NCBI GenBank assembly: GCA_023717525.1
Contig: JAMQPK010000108.1
Location: 1-37,803, forward strand
From: Vicinamibacterales bacterium
Lineage (GTDB): Bacteria; Acidobacteriota; Vicinamibacteria; Vicinamibacterales; JAMQPK01
DNA length: 37,803 nt
Direction: 5' to 3'
Shown: positions 9,629 to 17,900 of the stretch, piece by piece
Layout of the letters: each line of letters begins with the position of its first letter
How positions within the stretch are numbered: the stretch's first letter is position 1
Notes under the pieces: model-generated
What the model was told of the DNA's origin: nothing
What the model saw: the letters and a program-made list of their open reading frames with translations, nothing else
The model's database searches: none
Made by a program: the position numbers and the translations under genes

Positions 9629-9950
9629 CAGCATCCTCGACAATTTTCGTTGCACCGACCTGGATTTCACCGGCAATGAGCGGGTCTTCGCCATTGCCGA
9701 TGGCAACGACAACCCGAGCGCCTGTCTTCACCTCGTCGAGGCTTACCTTCTGCTTGGCGCGGGTGGCGAACGTCTTCGCGTCGATCTGAATCGACAGGTT
9801 CTCTCCGCTGGGTGTCTTGACTTCGAGGTGTTTGGCGTCTTTGGCCGTGACGGTGCCCATGATCTTGTGCACATGCCCGTCGTGCGCCAGCACCTGGACG
9901 CCGCAGAACACGATGGCCGCCGCGAGCGCCGGTCCGATCCGCTTAATCAT
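9612..9950 (-). CDS. Small exported protein, His-rich mature N-terminus
   Basis: This 112-residue protein has a signal peptide (IGPALAAAIVFCGVQVLA). The predicted mature start is HDGHVHKIMGTV, giving three His and one Met within nine residues, which could bind copper. The remainder looks like a small beta-barrel (GTVTAKDAKHLEVKTPSGENLSIQID...ARVVVAIGNG), resembling DUF5666/OB-like exported domains. ATG 9950 is preceded by GGAGG with 5-nt spacing, and overlaps the end of the cytochrome gene by 8 nt. The function is not known; a copper chaperone or sensor role is inference from the operon. Confidence 0.75.
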   Translation of the reverse strand: MIKRIGPALAAAIVFCGVQVLAHDGHVHKIMGTVTAKDAKHLEVKTPSGENLSIQIDAKTFATRAKQKVSLDEVKTGARVVVAIGNGEDPLIAGEIQVGATKIVEDADGQKH

Positions 9951-10569
9951 GTCCGCCTCCATGGTCGTGCGCTGGCGCCGCCGGAGCGGGGTCGCCGCCC
10001 TCGAGGAACCGTTGCTCCTCGATCTCCTGGCGAATCTCGTCTGGCGATCGAGGGTTCATATCTTCCATCTGCCGGATGTCTTCTGACGACAGCTTCGGAA
10101 GCCTGCGAATGAAGTGCACGAGCTTCCAACTGGCATCGGCGCTGGCCGCCGTTCCCTTCGACCACCCCGGCATGCCCGTAAACCTGATGCCGTTCTCGAT
10201 AGTCCAGAACAACTCACCGTCGGTCATGTCCTGGGTCGCCGCAAGCCGCATGTCGGGCGCCCTCGGGAAGAGTCCCCGGCCCATCTCGGTATTGCCGCTG
10301 CCGTCATTAGCGTGGCAACCGGCGCAATGATCGGCGTAGTGTGCGCGCGCTTCGGAAACAACCTGCTCGGAGAGCGCGACCGGGTTCACCAATCCGCGAG
10401 CACTGCGCGCCACTGCCGCTCCGCGGACGCTGCGCGCGATGAATGTCTCGATCGCGGTCGGTTCATTCCGCGCGCTGAGGCCGACGATCAAAATATAGCC
10501 GATCGCGGCCGCTCCAAGCACGGCTGTTGCTCCACACAGGAAGATGAGGCCTTTCCGGATTGCGCTCAT
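9943..10569 (-). CDS. Membrane-anchored mono-haem cytochrome c
   Basis: The 208-residue product has an N-terminal membrane anchor or signal (residues 8-30) and one c-type haem motif, CAGCH, in a class I cytochrome fold. The likely axial methionine is in the TGMPGW segment. A long charged tail follows (SSEDIRQMEDMNPRSPDEIRQEIEEQRF) and ends in HDHGGGHD, a possible metal-binding tip. The start ATG shares ATGA with the stop of the upstream PepSY gene, so it is translationally coupled. A cytochrome in this operon suggests electron transfer at the periplasmic face, possibly with the two PepSY-TM proteins (inference). Confidence 0.85.
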   Translation of the reverse strand: MSAIRKGLIFLCGATAVLGAAAIGYILIVGLSARNEPTAIETFIARSVRGAAVARSARGLVNPVALSEQVVSEARAHYADHCAGCHANDGSGNTEMGRGLFPRAPDMRLAATQDMTDGELFWTIENGIRFTGMPGWSKGTAASADASWKLVHFIRRLPKLSSEDIRQMEDMNPRSPDEIRQEIEEQRFLEGGDPAPAAPAHDHGGGHD

Positions 10570-11195
10570 GCGAAGAACTCAGCAAAGAATATCCCGCAGC
10601 TGACAAATCCGGCCACGAGAACGGTGAATCCCAGCCGCCGGTTCGGCTTCAGCCGGAACCACATGTAATAGCTGCCCAGCACCATCACGATGAGGCCGCC
10701 CGCGAGCGCGTCCATCGCGACGACCCAGATGGTCGTGATGAACCAGTCGCGCTGCGATGACGGCTGGTTGTAGCGCGAGCCGCTGAACGTGTGAAAGATG
10801 CGGAACGTCGCCCACCCGCTGTTGTCGAAATGCTGAACGGCCACCCGGTGCCGCTGCAGGTCGACGCGTATCTGACTGGCATCGCTCGGCCGGTTGACGC
10901 CGAACGACAACTGCCCGGGCTGCTGAGACGCCGGGACGTCGATCTCTCCCACGAGGCTCAACTGGCGGATCACGTCGTGCATGCGCTCCAGGTCGGTTGC
11001 ACCGGACGGCCCCTCGATCGACCGCTCGTAGCGCGTCTCTGTCCTATCGTTCCCTCCCATCGCCAGTAGCCATTGTCCATGGTTCAGCAAGAGACCCGTG
11101 AGCGAGAACAGCCACAGGAAGAAGACGAAGTACAGACCGAGATAGAAATGGAGCTTACGGTTCCATGTCTCGAATGCTTTACCGAATGACGGCAT
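10566..11195 (-). CDS. Half-size PepSY-associated TM protein (second of pair)
   Basis: The 209-residue membrane protein has one N-terminal TM helix (about 16-38) starting KLHFYLGLYF and ending LNHG, a periplasmic domain of about 100 residues, and two C-terminal TM helices (about 152-178 and 188-208). The LH...NH histidines in TM1 and FHTF before TM2 match positions conserved in PepSY-TM proteins. Full-length relatives include siderophore-iron reductases. It is homologous to the upstream gene, with which it overlaps by 17 nt, so the two probably arose by duplication and act together. The molecular role is not established. Confidence 0.75.
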   Translation of the reverse strand: MPSFGKAFETWNRKLHFYLGLYFVFFLWLFSLTGLLLNHGQWLLAMGGNDRTETRYERSIEGPSGATDLERMHDVIRQLSLVGEIDVPASQQPGQLSFGVNRPSDASQIRVDLQRHRVAVQHFDNSGWATFRIFHTFSGSRYNQPSSQRDWFITTIWVVAMDALAGGLIVMVLGSYYMWFRLKPNRRLGFTVLVAGFVSCGIFFAEFFA

Positions 11196-11793
11196 AAATC
11201 AGTCCGAAGAACGTGAGCACTCCCATCGAGAGGAACACGAGGCCGGTGCGCCGCTCGGCCTTCAGGACCCACCAGAGATAGAGGCCGCTCAGCGTGATGA
11301 ATAATGTGAGGTAGATCGTGGCATCGGCGAACCAGCGCCAGATCTGCGTCGAGATCCAGTTGCCGCGAATCGCCACGTTGTGCGGTCCAGGCATCTTGTG
11401 AAGGTACGCCGTGGCTTCCAGCAGGCTTGTCGGACGTTCGGAGACGGTCGCCGTTCGCGCCTGCACATCCACATCGACGCTGGTCTCGAGGCCAGCCTTC
11501 GAGATCGGAAAGGCGAAGTGGCCTGTCTGTCGGGCGACACGCGTGAACCCGATTTCACCGGTGACGCCGATCTGTGGAAGCAGGGCTTGCGCGCGTTCGA
11601 TTGCCGCCCGGCCTTGCGCGCTCGTGATGCCGTCAGGGATGCGCAGATCCTGGATGGTCCGCACGGAAGACCACCGGTCGGGGATCACCTTCCCATGATT
11701 CAAGAAAAACACGCTCACCGCAAACAACAGCAGAAACGGGCTGATAAACAGCCCGAAGTACAAGTGCAGGTCTCTCGTCCAACGGTAGAACAC
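11179..11793 (-). CDS. Half-size PepSY-associated TM protein (first of pair)
   Basis: The 204-residue protein shares the architecture of its downstream neighbour: TM1 (about 8-33, RDLHLYFGLF...FFLNHG), a periplasmic domain of about 110 residues, a conserved YLHKMPGPHNV segment, then two C-terminal TM helices. The paired His residues (LHLYF, LNHG, LHKMPGPH) could be haem or metal ligands. The start is GTG 11793 with AAGGAG five bases upstream. It lies between the outer-membrane gene (18-nt gap) and its paralogue (overlap). A redox function with the cytochrome is inference. Confidence 0.75.
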   Translation of the reverse strand: MFYRWTRDLHLYFGLFISPFLLLFAVSVFFLNHGKVIPDRWSSVRTIQDLRIPDGITSAQGRAAIERAQALLPQIGVTGEIGFTRVARQTGHFAFPISKAGLETSVDVDVQARTATVSERPTSLLEATAYLHKMPGPHNVAIRGNWISTQIWRWFADATIYLTLFITLSGLYLWWVLKAERRTGLVFLSMGVLTFFGLIYAVIR

Positions 11794-11811
11794 TTGATCT
11801 CCTTGTGCCCG

Positions 11812-13065
11812 TCAGTTCATGTGATGCCCGGCGTGCGGATCGGCGGCCGCCGGCGCCTGGTGCGCCATTGGCTGCGACATCCGCATGTTCCACATCCGGC
11901 CCATGGGTGCAGGCGGACGCAGGCGGAAGAACACCTGAAACGACACCGGGTGATTGCCGTGTGTGGCCCTGAGTGTTTCAGGCACGCCGTAAAAGGTCAA
12001 ACCCGCGCCGATGCCCCCCTCGAAACCGTGCAGGTCGAGCACGTCGCGAACACCGCCAATCGTGAACGCAGTCAGGGTTTCCGTGGCGTGGGTATCGGTC
12101 CCCGTAAGTGCGCCAATCTCCGGCTGATGGATCTCGAGTCGTCCGTAGATCGAATTCGCGCCCGAGCGACGAGTGGCCTCGGCAAAGACGCTGTTATGTG
12201 CACCTTCAGATTTCTGATTTCGGCCGTACCCAAACGTCACTGCCGAGAGGTTCCGCTCCCGGCTCTTCAGCCAGCTCCCGGACACCGTCGTGCGCGTGAC
12301 GTCGCCCGGTTCGAGCTCCTCAGGTTCCCTCAGACGTCCGGAAGATGCCTGAAATTCCCACTGAGCGCCGGGACGGAACCACACGCGCCCCGAGTACGAG
12401 TCGAGTCTGCCAAAGTCGAAGTCCCAACGGTTGTCATCGGGCTCACGTCCGTTGAACACAGAGCCCTCGACGACCCAGCGCCCGCGATCGACTGCCGCAG
12501 TGATGACGCCGAATGCGACGTGTGTGGAATCGAACGTGTGGTGCGAGAGCGGGGCAAGCGGGTTTTCTGCAGCTGATGCGCGATGCATGAATGCCACGGG
12601 GCCGAGAGCGGGTTCGCCCGCCGGCCCACCGGCCAGCGTCAGACCCGTTCGGGCAGTAAGAGGCATGCGCCAGATGCCGGCCAGCTGCATGAAGAAATCG
12701 TGCGGGTGCTGACGATCGATCAGCGGTCGCCCGTCGATGGCTTCGCCGACCTGGAACAGCTCGCGATAGCCTTCCTTACCGACCGTCGCTGGATCAAGGC
12801 TCAACATCGTATTGAATGTGAACTGCGAGGCCCCGATCTTGCGGCTTGTCATTCCCATCCACCAGTTCGGGACCTTGAATTCGTCGCCGCCTCTTGGTCC
12901 CCCCTGATGGTTGAAAAGCCCGAACAGCACACCGTCCTGCATGAAATGCCAGCCGTTCGACTCGGCCGGCATGCTCATTGATGCCTGATCCTGGGCGGTC
13001 GCGCTCGCCGCCAGCCAGAGTACGAGGCTAAGCGCGCTGGTAACCTTTGTCAACGTGAGACGCAC
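11812..13065 (-). CDS. Outer-membrane beta-barrel protein with Met/His tail
   Basis: The product (417 residues from GTG 13065) has a signal peptide ending SATAQ, then a Met-rich mature start (QDQASMSMP). The body alternates short amphipathic beta-strands typical of an outer-membrane barrel, with a QHPHDFFMQLAG motif near residue 120. The last strand-like segment (VSFQVFFRLRP) is followed by an unusual tail rich in Met and His (PMGRMWNMRMSQPM...HAGHHMN). I prefer GTG 13065, because GGGGAG lies 6 nt upstream and the signal peptide is then of normal length; ATG 13110 is also in frame. Copper binding is inferred from the Met/His content and the operon. Confidence 0.8.
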   Translation of the reverse strand: MRLTLTKVTSALSLVLWLAASATAQDQASMSMPAESNGWHFMQDGVLFGLFNHQGGPRGGDEFKVPNWWMGMTSRKIGASQFTFNTMLSLDPATVGKEGYRELFQVGEAIDGRPLIDRQHPHDFFMQLAGIWRMPLTARTGLTLAGGPAGEPALGPVAFMHRASAAENPLAPLSHHTFDSTHVAFGVITAAVDRGRWVVEGSVFNGREPDDNRWDFDFGRLDSYSGRVWFRPGAQWEFQASSGRLREPEELEPGDVTRTTVSGSWLKSRERNLSAVTFGYGRNQKSEGAHNSVFAEATRRSGANSIYGRLEIHQPEIGALTGTDTHATETLTAFTIGGVRDVLDLHGFEGGIGAGLTFYGVPETLRATHGNHPVSFQVFFRLRPPAPMGRMWNMRMSQPMAHQAPAAADPHAGHHMN

Positions 13066-13113
13066 GGCGTTCTCCCCGAGAAACGGCGCGACCTGCATGA
13101 CCGCGCACACACC

Positions 13114-13139
13114 AATGACGCACTGCCGGGCGCGTCATT
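13114..13139. promoter_or_regulatory. Perfect 8-bp inverted repeat between two copper-operon genes
   Basis: AATGACGC (13114-13121) and GCGTCATT (13132-13139) are perfect inverted repeats around a 10-nt loop. They lie in the 89-nt gap between the small Cys/His protein gene and the outer-membrane gene on the minus strand. It could be an operator for an internal promoter or an RNA hairpin that tunes expression within the operon. There is no T-tract. Confidence 0.4.
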
Positions 13140-13154
13140 ACACCGGGGAAGACG

Positions 13155-13583
13155 CTAAATCCTGAGCGGGGAGAGGGACGCCTGCGGTGGAGCGAGAGGA
13201 GGAGGGGCCTCAATCAATAAATGTGCGATTTCATCCCGTCGTCCAGACACCCAGGTGGCTGGGACTAGTGCCAGTGCGACGGCGACGGCATCGATTCTCG
13301 CGGCTGCGCCGATCTTTTCGGTCGCGAAAAACAGTGCCGGGTCTGCGGTGCCGCAGCTTCCGCAGCAGGGCTTGGAAGCCGACGTTATGGCGACTCGACC
13401 GGTCTCCGGTGAGGCGGTCGCCATGTGGTGGTGTTCGTGTCCCGTCATCGCCGGAGTCGGCGTCGATGCCGTCGACGGGTGCATAGCCATGTCCGGACAG
13501 GGCAAAGGGCACGTCCACACGCCGCACAAACACGCTGTTACCCACAAGACGATCAACCGTCGTCCAAGCAGCACAACGATCAA
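13155..13583 (-). CDS. Small exported Cys/His/Met-rich protein, first gene of operon
   Basis: The 142-residue product has an N-terminal hydrophobic segment (about 5-24) and then clusters of potential copper ligands: [17 protein letters not shown] and CCGSCG. The C-terminal part ends in a Pro/Ala-rich tail. No family was recognised. The start is uncertain: TTG 13583 is the longest, with GAGG about 10 nt upstream; GTG 13574 is an alternative. It is the first gene of the minus-strand operon and is divergent from copA, with 96 nt between them, so a shared control region is likely. Metal binding is inferred from composition. Confidence 0.6.
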   Translation of the reverse strand: MIVVLLGRRLIVLWVTACLCGVWTCPLPCPDMAMHPSTASTPTPAMTGHEHHHMATASPETGRVAITSASKPCCGSCGTADPALFFATEKIGAAARIDAVAVALALVPATWVSGRRDEIAHLLIEAPPPLAPPQASLSPLRI

Positions 13584-13588
13584 GGTAT

Positions 13589-13611
13589 CACGACCTCGAA
13601 GCCGGGTCGTG
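13589..13611. promoter_or_regulatory. Inverted repeat in the divergent copper intergenic region
   Basis: CACGACC (13589-13595) and GGTCGTG (13605-13611) form a perfect 7-bp dyad with a 9-nt spacer. It sits in the 96-nt region between the divergent minus-strand operon and copA, next to the operon side. It is a candidate operator; the regulator is unknown and not encoded in the window. Confidence 0.35.
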
Positions 13612-13620
13612 TGGCTCGTG

Positions 13621-13636
13621 ACAGTGCAACAACTGT
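13621..13636. promoter_or_regulatory. Dyad with CopY/BlaI-like core upstream of copA
   Basis: ACAGT and ACTGT flank six bases (13621-13636). The right part, ACAACTGT (13629-13636), fits the ACANNTGT core bound by CopY/BlaI-type repressors. It lies 44 nt before the copA start. A short match like this can occur by chance. Confidence 0.25.
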
Positions 13637-13679
13637 AATAACTAGCCCCGAATGCGTCTTAGTAGTAGAAAGGGGCGAC

Positions 13680-16013
13680 ATGGCGACCACACACGAAAAT
13701 CCTGCGGAAACCGGAGTCCTCGACCTCGTTTGCGGAATGACCGTCCTTCCGGGCAAGGCCGCCGGCCAGGCCGAGCATCGCGGGCACACCTACTACTTCT
13801 GCAGCGAGAGCTGCCTCAAACGCTTCAAAGCGGATCCCGAATCGTTTCTCACGACCGAGGTTCCCGTTGGCGGCAAGTCGTCGGCTGGTTCGGACGTGGA
13901 ATACACCTGCCCCATGCACCCCGAAATTCGCCAGAAGGGATCGGGGTCTTGTCCGATCTGCGGGATGGCGCTCGAGCCCGTGACGGTGACGCTAGACGCT
14001 GGGCCCAACGAAGAGCTCGAGGACATGACGCGACGATTCCGCTGGTCCGTGCTGTTCACGCTGCCAATTCTGGCATTCATGATTTCCGAGTTCCTGCCTG
14101 GCAAGCCCCTCCAGGCGCTTCTATCGTCGGGCGCACTGAACGGGTTCGAGCTCGCACTGGCAGCGCCCGTCGTGCTCTGGGGCGGCTGGCCGTTCTTCGT
14201 TCGTGGTTGGCATTCCGTCGCCAACCGTCATCTCAATATGTTCACTCTGATCGCGCTCGGCGTGGGCGCCGCTTTCGGCTTCAGCGTCGTGGCGACGCTC
14301 GCGCCGGGCGTATTTCCGCACTCGTTCCGGATGGACGGCGGTGCAGTTGCCGTGTATTTCGAACCCGCGGCGGTCATCGTCGTGCTCGTGCTGCTCGGGC
14401 AGGTACTGGAACTGCGCGCGCGCGGCCGGACGAGCACCGCGATCAAGAGTCTTCTTGGGCTCGCACCCAAGGCCGCGCGACAGATCGACGTCGATGGACG
14501 TGAGCACGATATTCCTCTCGCATACGTCCGTGTCGGCGACCGTCTGCGCGTGCGGCCTGGCGAGCGCATCCCGGTTGACGGCAGCGTGATCGACGGTCGC
14601 GCCGCCGTCGACGAGTCGATGGTGACCGGCGAGCCAATGCCCGTTGAGAAAACCACTGGAGACAAGGTCACCGGTGGAACGGTGAACACCACCGGTATGT
14701 TCGTGATGGAAGCGAAGCGTGTTGGCGCCGACACACTACTCGCGCAGATTGTGCGGATGGTGAGCGAGGCGCAGCGGTCTCGGGCACCCATCCAGCGGCT
14801 CGCAGATAGGGTGTCGTCGTGGTTTGTGCCGACCGTGATTGTCGTCGCGGTCGTTACCTTCCTTGCCTGGGCCTCGTTCGGCCCAGAGCCCAGGCTGGCA
14901 CTCGCGCTGGTGAATGCCGTGGCAGTGCTCATCATCGCGTGCCCCTGCGCGCTTGGTCTGGCGACGCCGATGTCCATCATGGTCGGCACCGGTCGTGCTG
15001 CCGAAGCAGGTATCCTCTTTCGCAATGCCGAGGCGCTCGAACTGTTCGAAGGAGTGACGACCCTGGTCGTCGACAAGACAGGGACGCTCACGGAGGGGAA
15101 GCCGCGGCTGATGACGATTGAGCCGGAACGTGACCTCGAGGCGGCGACGTTCCTTCGTCTCGTCGCCAGCCTGGAAAATGTCAGCGAACACCCGCTCGCC
15201 GGAGCCATTGTGAGAGGCGCCGGAGAACGCGGGATTCGCTTATCGAGTGTCGAGAGATTCGAGTCGGTGACTGGGAAGGGCGTCGCTGGGTTTATCGAAG
15301 GGCGAACCGTGGCCGTCGGAAGTGCGCGGCATCTGGAAGCACTTGGCAGCTCGCCTGCTGCGCTGCTGGTGCGCGCCGACGAGCTCAGGCGCGAGGGCCA
15401 GACCGTGATGTTCGTCGCCATCGACGGGAAGCCGGCGGGCCTTGTCGGCGTGGCCGATCCCATCAAGGCGACCACTCGCGAGGCAATCGATGCGCTTCAT
15501 GCCCAAGGTCTGAAAGTCGTCATGGTCACCGGCGACAACCGCACGACGGCCGAAGCGGTCGCGCGACAAGTGGGCATCGATCGCGTGGAAGCAGAGGTGC
15601 TTCCCGATCAGAAAGTCGCCGTCATCAAAGACCTCCAATCACGAGGCGAGCGCGTGGCGATGGCGGGTGATGGCATCAACGACGCGCCTGCGCTTGCACA
15701 GGCCGATGTCGGTATCGCGATGGGCGGCGGCACCGACATCGCCATGGAGAGCGCCGATGTCACACTGGTGAAAGGCGATCTGCGGGGCCTGGTTCGCGCG
15801 CGTCTTCTGAGCCGCGCGACGATGGGAAACATCCGCCAGAACCTGTTCTTTGCGTTCATCTACAACACACTGGGCGTGCCACTTGCGGCGGGTGTGCTCT
15901 ATCCGTTCTTTGGCATCCTGCTCAGCCCGATGATCGCGAGCGCAGCGATGACCTTCAGTTCGGTGTCGGTCATCGCCAACGCGCTGCGGCTGCGGGTTTT
16001 TCCGATTCGATAG
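13680..16013 (+). CDS. copA: Cu(I)-exporting P1B-type ATPase with YHS and HMBD domains
   Basis: The 777-residue inner-membrane pump exports Cu(I) using ATP. The N-terminus has a YHS domain (about 14-57, LVCGMTV...[12 protein letters not shown]) and then a heavy-metal-binding segment YTCPMHP...GSCPICGM (about 78-103), instead of CxxC ferredoxin-like domains. Catalytic motifs are CPC (421-423), the phosphorylated Asp465 in [13 protein letters not shown], and [20 protein letters not shown]. The last two helices carry YN (FIYNTLG) and MTFSS, the Cu(I)-site residues of the P1B-1 group. ATG 13680 follows AAAGGGG; the frame is open upstream to 13425, but that part overlaps the divergent gene and lacks support. 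It is the first gene of the plus-strand half of the copper island. Confidence 0.95.
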   Translation: MATTHENPAETGVLDLVCGMTVLPGKAAGQAEHRGHTYYFCSESCLKRFKADPESFLTTEVPVGGKSSAGSDVEYTCPMHPEIRQKGSGSCPICGMALEPVTVTLDAGPNEELEDMTRRFRWSVLFTLPILAFMISEFLPGKPLQALLSSGALNGFELALAAPVVLWGGWPFFVRGWHSVANRHLNMFTLIALGVGAAFGFSVVATLAPGVFPHSFRMDGGAVAVYFEPAAVIVVLVLLGQVLELRARGRTSTAIKSLLGLAPKAARQIDVDGREHDIPLAYVRVGDRLRVRPGERIPVDGSVIDGRAAVDESMVTGEPMPVEKTTGDKVTGGTVNTTGMFVMEAKRVGADTLLAQIVRMVSEAQRSRAPIQRLADRVSSWFVPTVIVVAVVTFLAWASFGPEPRLALALVNAVAVLIIACPCALGLATPMSIMVGTGRAAEAGILFRNAEALELFEGVTTLVVDKTGTLTEGKPRLMTIEPERDLEAATFLRLVASLENVSEHPLAGAIVRGAGERGIRLSSVERFESVTGKGVAGFIEGRTVAVGSARHLEALGSSPAALLVRADELRREGQTVMFVAIDGKPAGLVGVADPIKATTREAIDALHAQGLKVVMVTGDNRTTAEAVARQVGIDRVEAEVLPDQKVAVIKDLQSRGERVAMAGDGINDAPALAQADVGIAMGGGTDIAMESADVTLVKGDLRGLVRARLLSRATMGNIRQNLFFAFIYNTLGVPLAAGVLYPFFGILLSPMIASAAMTFSSVSVIANALRLRVFPIR

Positions 16014-16103
16014 GCAAAAATCCCGCAGCGGGTTTGAAGGCTCACCAGGCCCGTCCAGAGTCTGTGCTGGCGCAGCCCTTGCTTCCACTACGGTGAGTTT
16101 CTT

Positions 16104-16463
16104 GTGGTTCGAATAGCTGCCCTTTCGGTTGTGTTGGCATTGGCTGCAGGGCCGAGCGCCCGACTACTGTGCGAGGCCGAGTGTCATCGGGATGTAGCCG
16201 TGATGAACGAGTGCCATCACGAAGCCCCCGTGCCTTCCGCGACGGTGACTGGCAACGACGGATGCGATCGTGCACGGGTGAGCGGCGCTGCGGTCCTGGG
16301 TGAGAATTCGCAACGCGGTCTGGCTTTCTCCGACCGAGATCACGGAATCCTCGAAGCTCGCTATCGTCCCGCTGTTTCGACCGCTATTATTCGCGGTGGC
16401 AACGACGCCGCGTGCATGCGTCCTTTCGCGAGTCGAGCTCTACCAACCACTCTCAGAGTCTAG
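16104..16463 (+). CDS. Small exported Cys/His-rich protein
   Basis: The 119-residue product has a signal peptide (IAALSVVLALAAGPSA) and a mature N-terminus LLCEAECHRDVAVMNECHHE with three Cys, three His and one Met in 20 residues, followed by GNDGCDR. The rest is of low complexity and ends near ACMRPF. The start is GTG 16104 with GGTGAG upstream. No family was recognised. It lies 90 nt after copA and probably belongs to the copper group; a metal-binding role is inference. Confidence 0.6.
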   Translation: MVRIAALSVVLALAAGPSARLLCEAECHRDVAVMNECHHEAPVPSATVTGNDGCDRARVSGAAVLGENSQRGLAFSDRDHGILEARYRPAVSTAIIRGGNDAACMRPFASRALPTTLRV

Positions 16464-16539
16464 GCCGGACGCCAACGCGCGCGTCCACCATGAACAGCAT
16501 TGTTTCCGTGACTTCGTCACGAAGAGAGGTTGGTACGTC

Positions 16540-17217
16540 ATGAGAACGATTCACGTTCGCTCACTGTCCGTCGCCGCGTTCATGCTCCTGGCATTTGTCG
16601 GAACTGCCAGAGCGCAGACTCTTCTGAGTACGTTTGAGGTGCAACAGCTCGTCGCACGGGGGGAGCCGAGCGACAACGCGAAGCTCAGCGCGCATTTCGC
16701 GACGCTCGCCGATCGCTATACCGCCGAGGCAAGGCAGCACGAGTCGATGTCGCGGAGCTTTCTCGGTAATCCCAGCCGCAATCTCGTGGCCGGCATGAGC
16801 GAGCATTGCATGCGCCTTGCGAAGCTCAACACCGAGTCTGCGACGACGGTGCGGGATCTCGCCGTCCATCACCAGAAACTGGCAGAAGGCGTTCCGTCCC
16901 TGGCGCCGCACGACGCGGCTCACTTTCAGGGTGGTGCGGGTGCGACCAAGGTGACCGTGCAGGACATCAATCGCCTGGCGGCGACCGCGAAGACGACGGC
17001 GGACCATCATGCCCTGCAGGAGTACTTTCAGACACTGGCGAAGCGCTATAACGCCGAAGCGAAGGACCAGACCGCGATCGCGCAGTCCTATCGAGGCACG
17101 AAGATCGCGCAGGTGGGTGTGAATTTCGATCGTCTGGCTGCGCTGTCGCGCGATTCGGCGAAAGAGGCAACCGAGGCCGCAGCCGTGCATGGGGATTTGG
17201 CTGGGACCGGTCGTTAG
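16540..17217 (+). CDS. Exported helical protein with two tandem repeats
   Basis: The 225-residue protein has a signal peptide ending GTARAQ. The mature part contains two copies of a helical module of about 70 residues: the first with LSAHFATLADRYTAEARQHE and the second with LQEYFQTLAKRYNAEAKDQ. Each copy is followed by a second helix with an LA-rich face (MRLAKLNTES, FDRLAALSRDS). The modules are joined by a linker HDAAHFQGGAGA. It looks like a pair of helical hairpins, periplasmic. ATG 16540 is chosen because the signal peptide starts there; the frame is open upstream to 16300. No named family was recognised. It precedes the NTPase gene by 11 nt, so they are likely co-transcribed. Confidence 0.7.
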   Translation: MRTIHVRSLSVAAFMLLAFVGTARAQTLLSTFEVQQLVARGEPSDNAKLSAHFATLADRYTAEARQHESMSRSFLGNPSRNLVAGMSEHCMRLAKLNTESATTVRDLAVHHQKLAEGVPSLAPHDAAHFQGGAGATKVTVQDINRLAATAKTTADHHALQEYFQTLAKRYNAEAKDQTAIAQSYRGTKIAQVGVNFDRLAALSRDSAKEATEAAAVHGDLAGTGR

Positions 17218-17228
17218 GAGCTGCCCTC

Positions 17229-17900
17229 ATGAGGGAGGAATTTGTGGCGCCTTGTGAATGCGCAAAGGTTCATACGCCACGCCGGATCGTGCTTACCGGC
17301 GGCCCCGGGGCGGGCAAGACGGCGGTCTTGGAATTGATCCGGCAATCGTTCTGCCCGCACGTGAAGGTATTACCCGAGGCCGCCGGCATCGTCTTTGGCG
17401 GCGGCTTTCCTCGAGAAGAGGGGGCGGAGTGTCGGCGCGCCGCGCAGCGCGCCATCTTTCACGTCCAACGGGAGCTTGAAGTCATGGGCGACCAGCACAA
17501 CGCCGCAATTGTCTTGTGTGATCGCGGGACGATCGACGGTCTTGCGTATTGGCCTGGACCGGAAGAGCAGTTCTGGTCCTCCTTGTTGGCGAGCTGCGAG
17601 CAGGAGCTTGGCCGTTACGACACCGTAGTCCACCTTCGCACACCCAGGGCGGACAACGGGTACAACAATCAGAATCCGCTGAGAAGCGAGTCGGCGGCAG
17701 CGGCCGCGCTCATCGATGAGCGCCTGCTGCATATCTGGGAGCGGCATCCGCGACGTTTCGTCGTCGAATCGTCGAGGACCTTCCTCGAGAAGGCGAGACG
17801 CGTGCTCGATATCCTCCGCGAAGAAGTACCTGGGTGCTGTCGGCAGCACGCGGTCTTTTCCGTTCGGGCTGACGACGGGGCCGGCGATGATTCGCGATGA
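17229..17900 (+). CDS. P-loop NTPase (AAA_28-like)
   Basis: The 223-residue cytoplasmic protein has the Walker A motif GGPGAGKT (residues 24-31) after a short N-terminus. The pattern PEAAGIVFGGGFPRE, the ALCDRGTIDGLAYWPG-like segment (here VLCDRGTIDG) and HLRTP match kinase-like P-loop proteins of the AAA_28 group. Family members are about 180-200 residues; the last 20 residues here (from about CCRQH on) look like read-through into foreign sequence, because the RND remnant starts in another frame at the same place. It follows the two-repeat protein by 11 nt. The substrate is unknown. Confidence 0.8.
   Translation: MREEFVAPCECAKVHTPRRIVLTGGPGAGKTAVLELIRQSFCPHVKVLPEAAGIVFGGGFPREEGAECRRAAQRAIFHVQRELEVMGDQHNAAIVLCDRGTIDGLAYWPGPEEQFWSSLLASCEQELGRYDTVVHLRTPRADNGYNNQNPLRSESAAAAALIDERLLHIWERHPRRFVVESSRTFLEKARRVLDILREEVPGCCRQHAVFSVRADDGAGDDSR

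Noticed and set aside
11380-12576. Plus-strand open frame of 398 codons opposite the PepSY and barrel genes
   Set aside because: It is antisense to genes having signal peptides and membrane segments in the right order, and shows no motif of its own.
13425-13679. N-terminal extension of the copA frame
   Set aside because: It overlaps the divergent small Cys/His gene, has no Shine-Dalgarno support, and a good start with the YHS domain exists at 13680.
16014-16035. Short CCCGC/GCGGG inverted repeat after copA as terminator
   Set aside because: The loop would be one base unless part of the stem opens, and only TTT follows; too weak to annotate.
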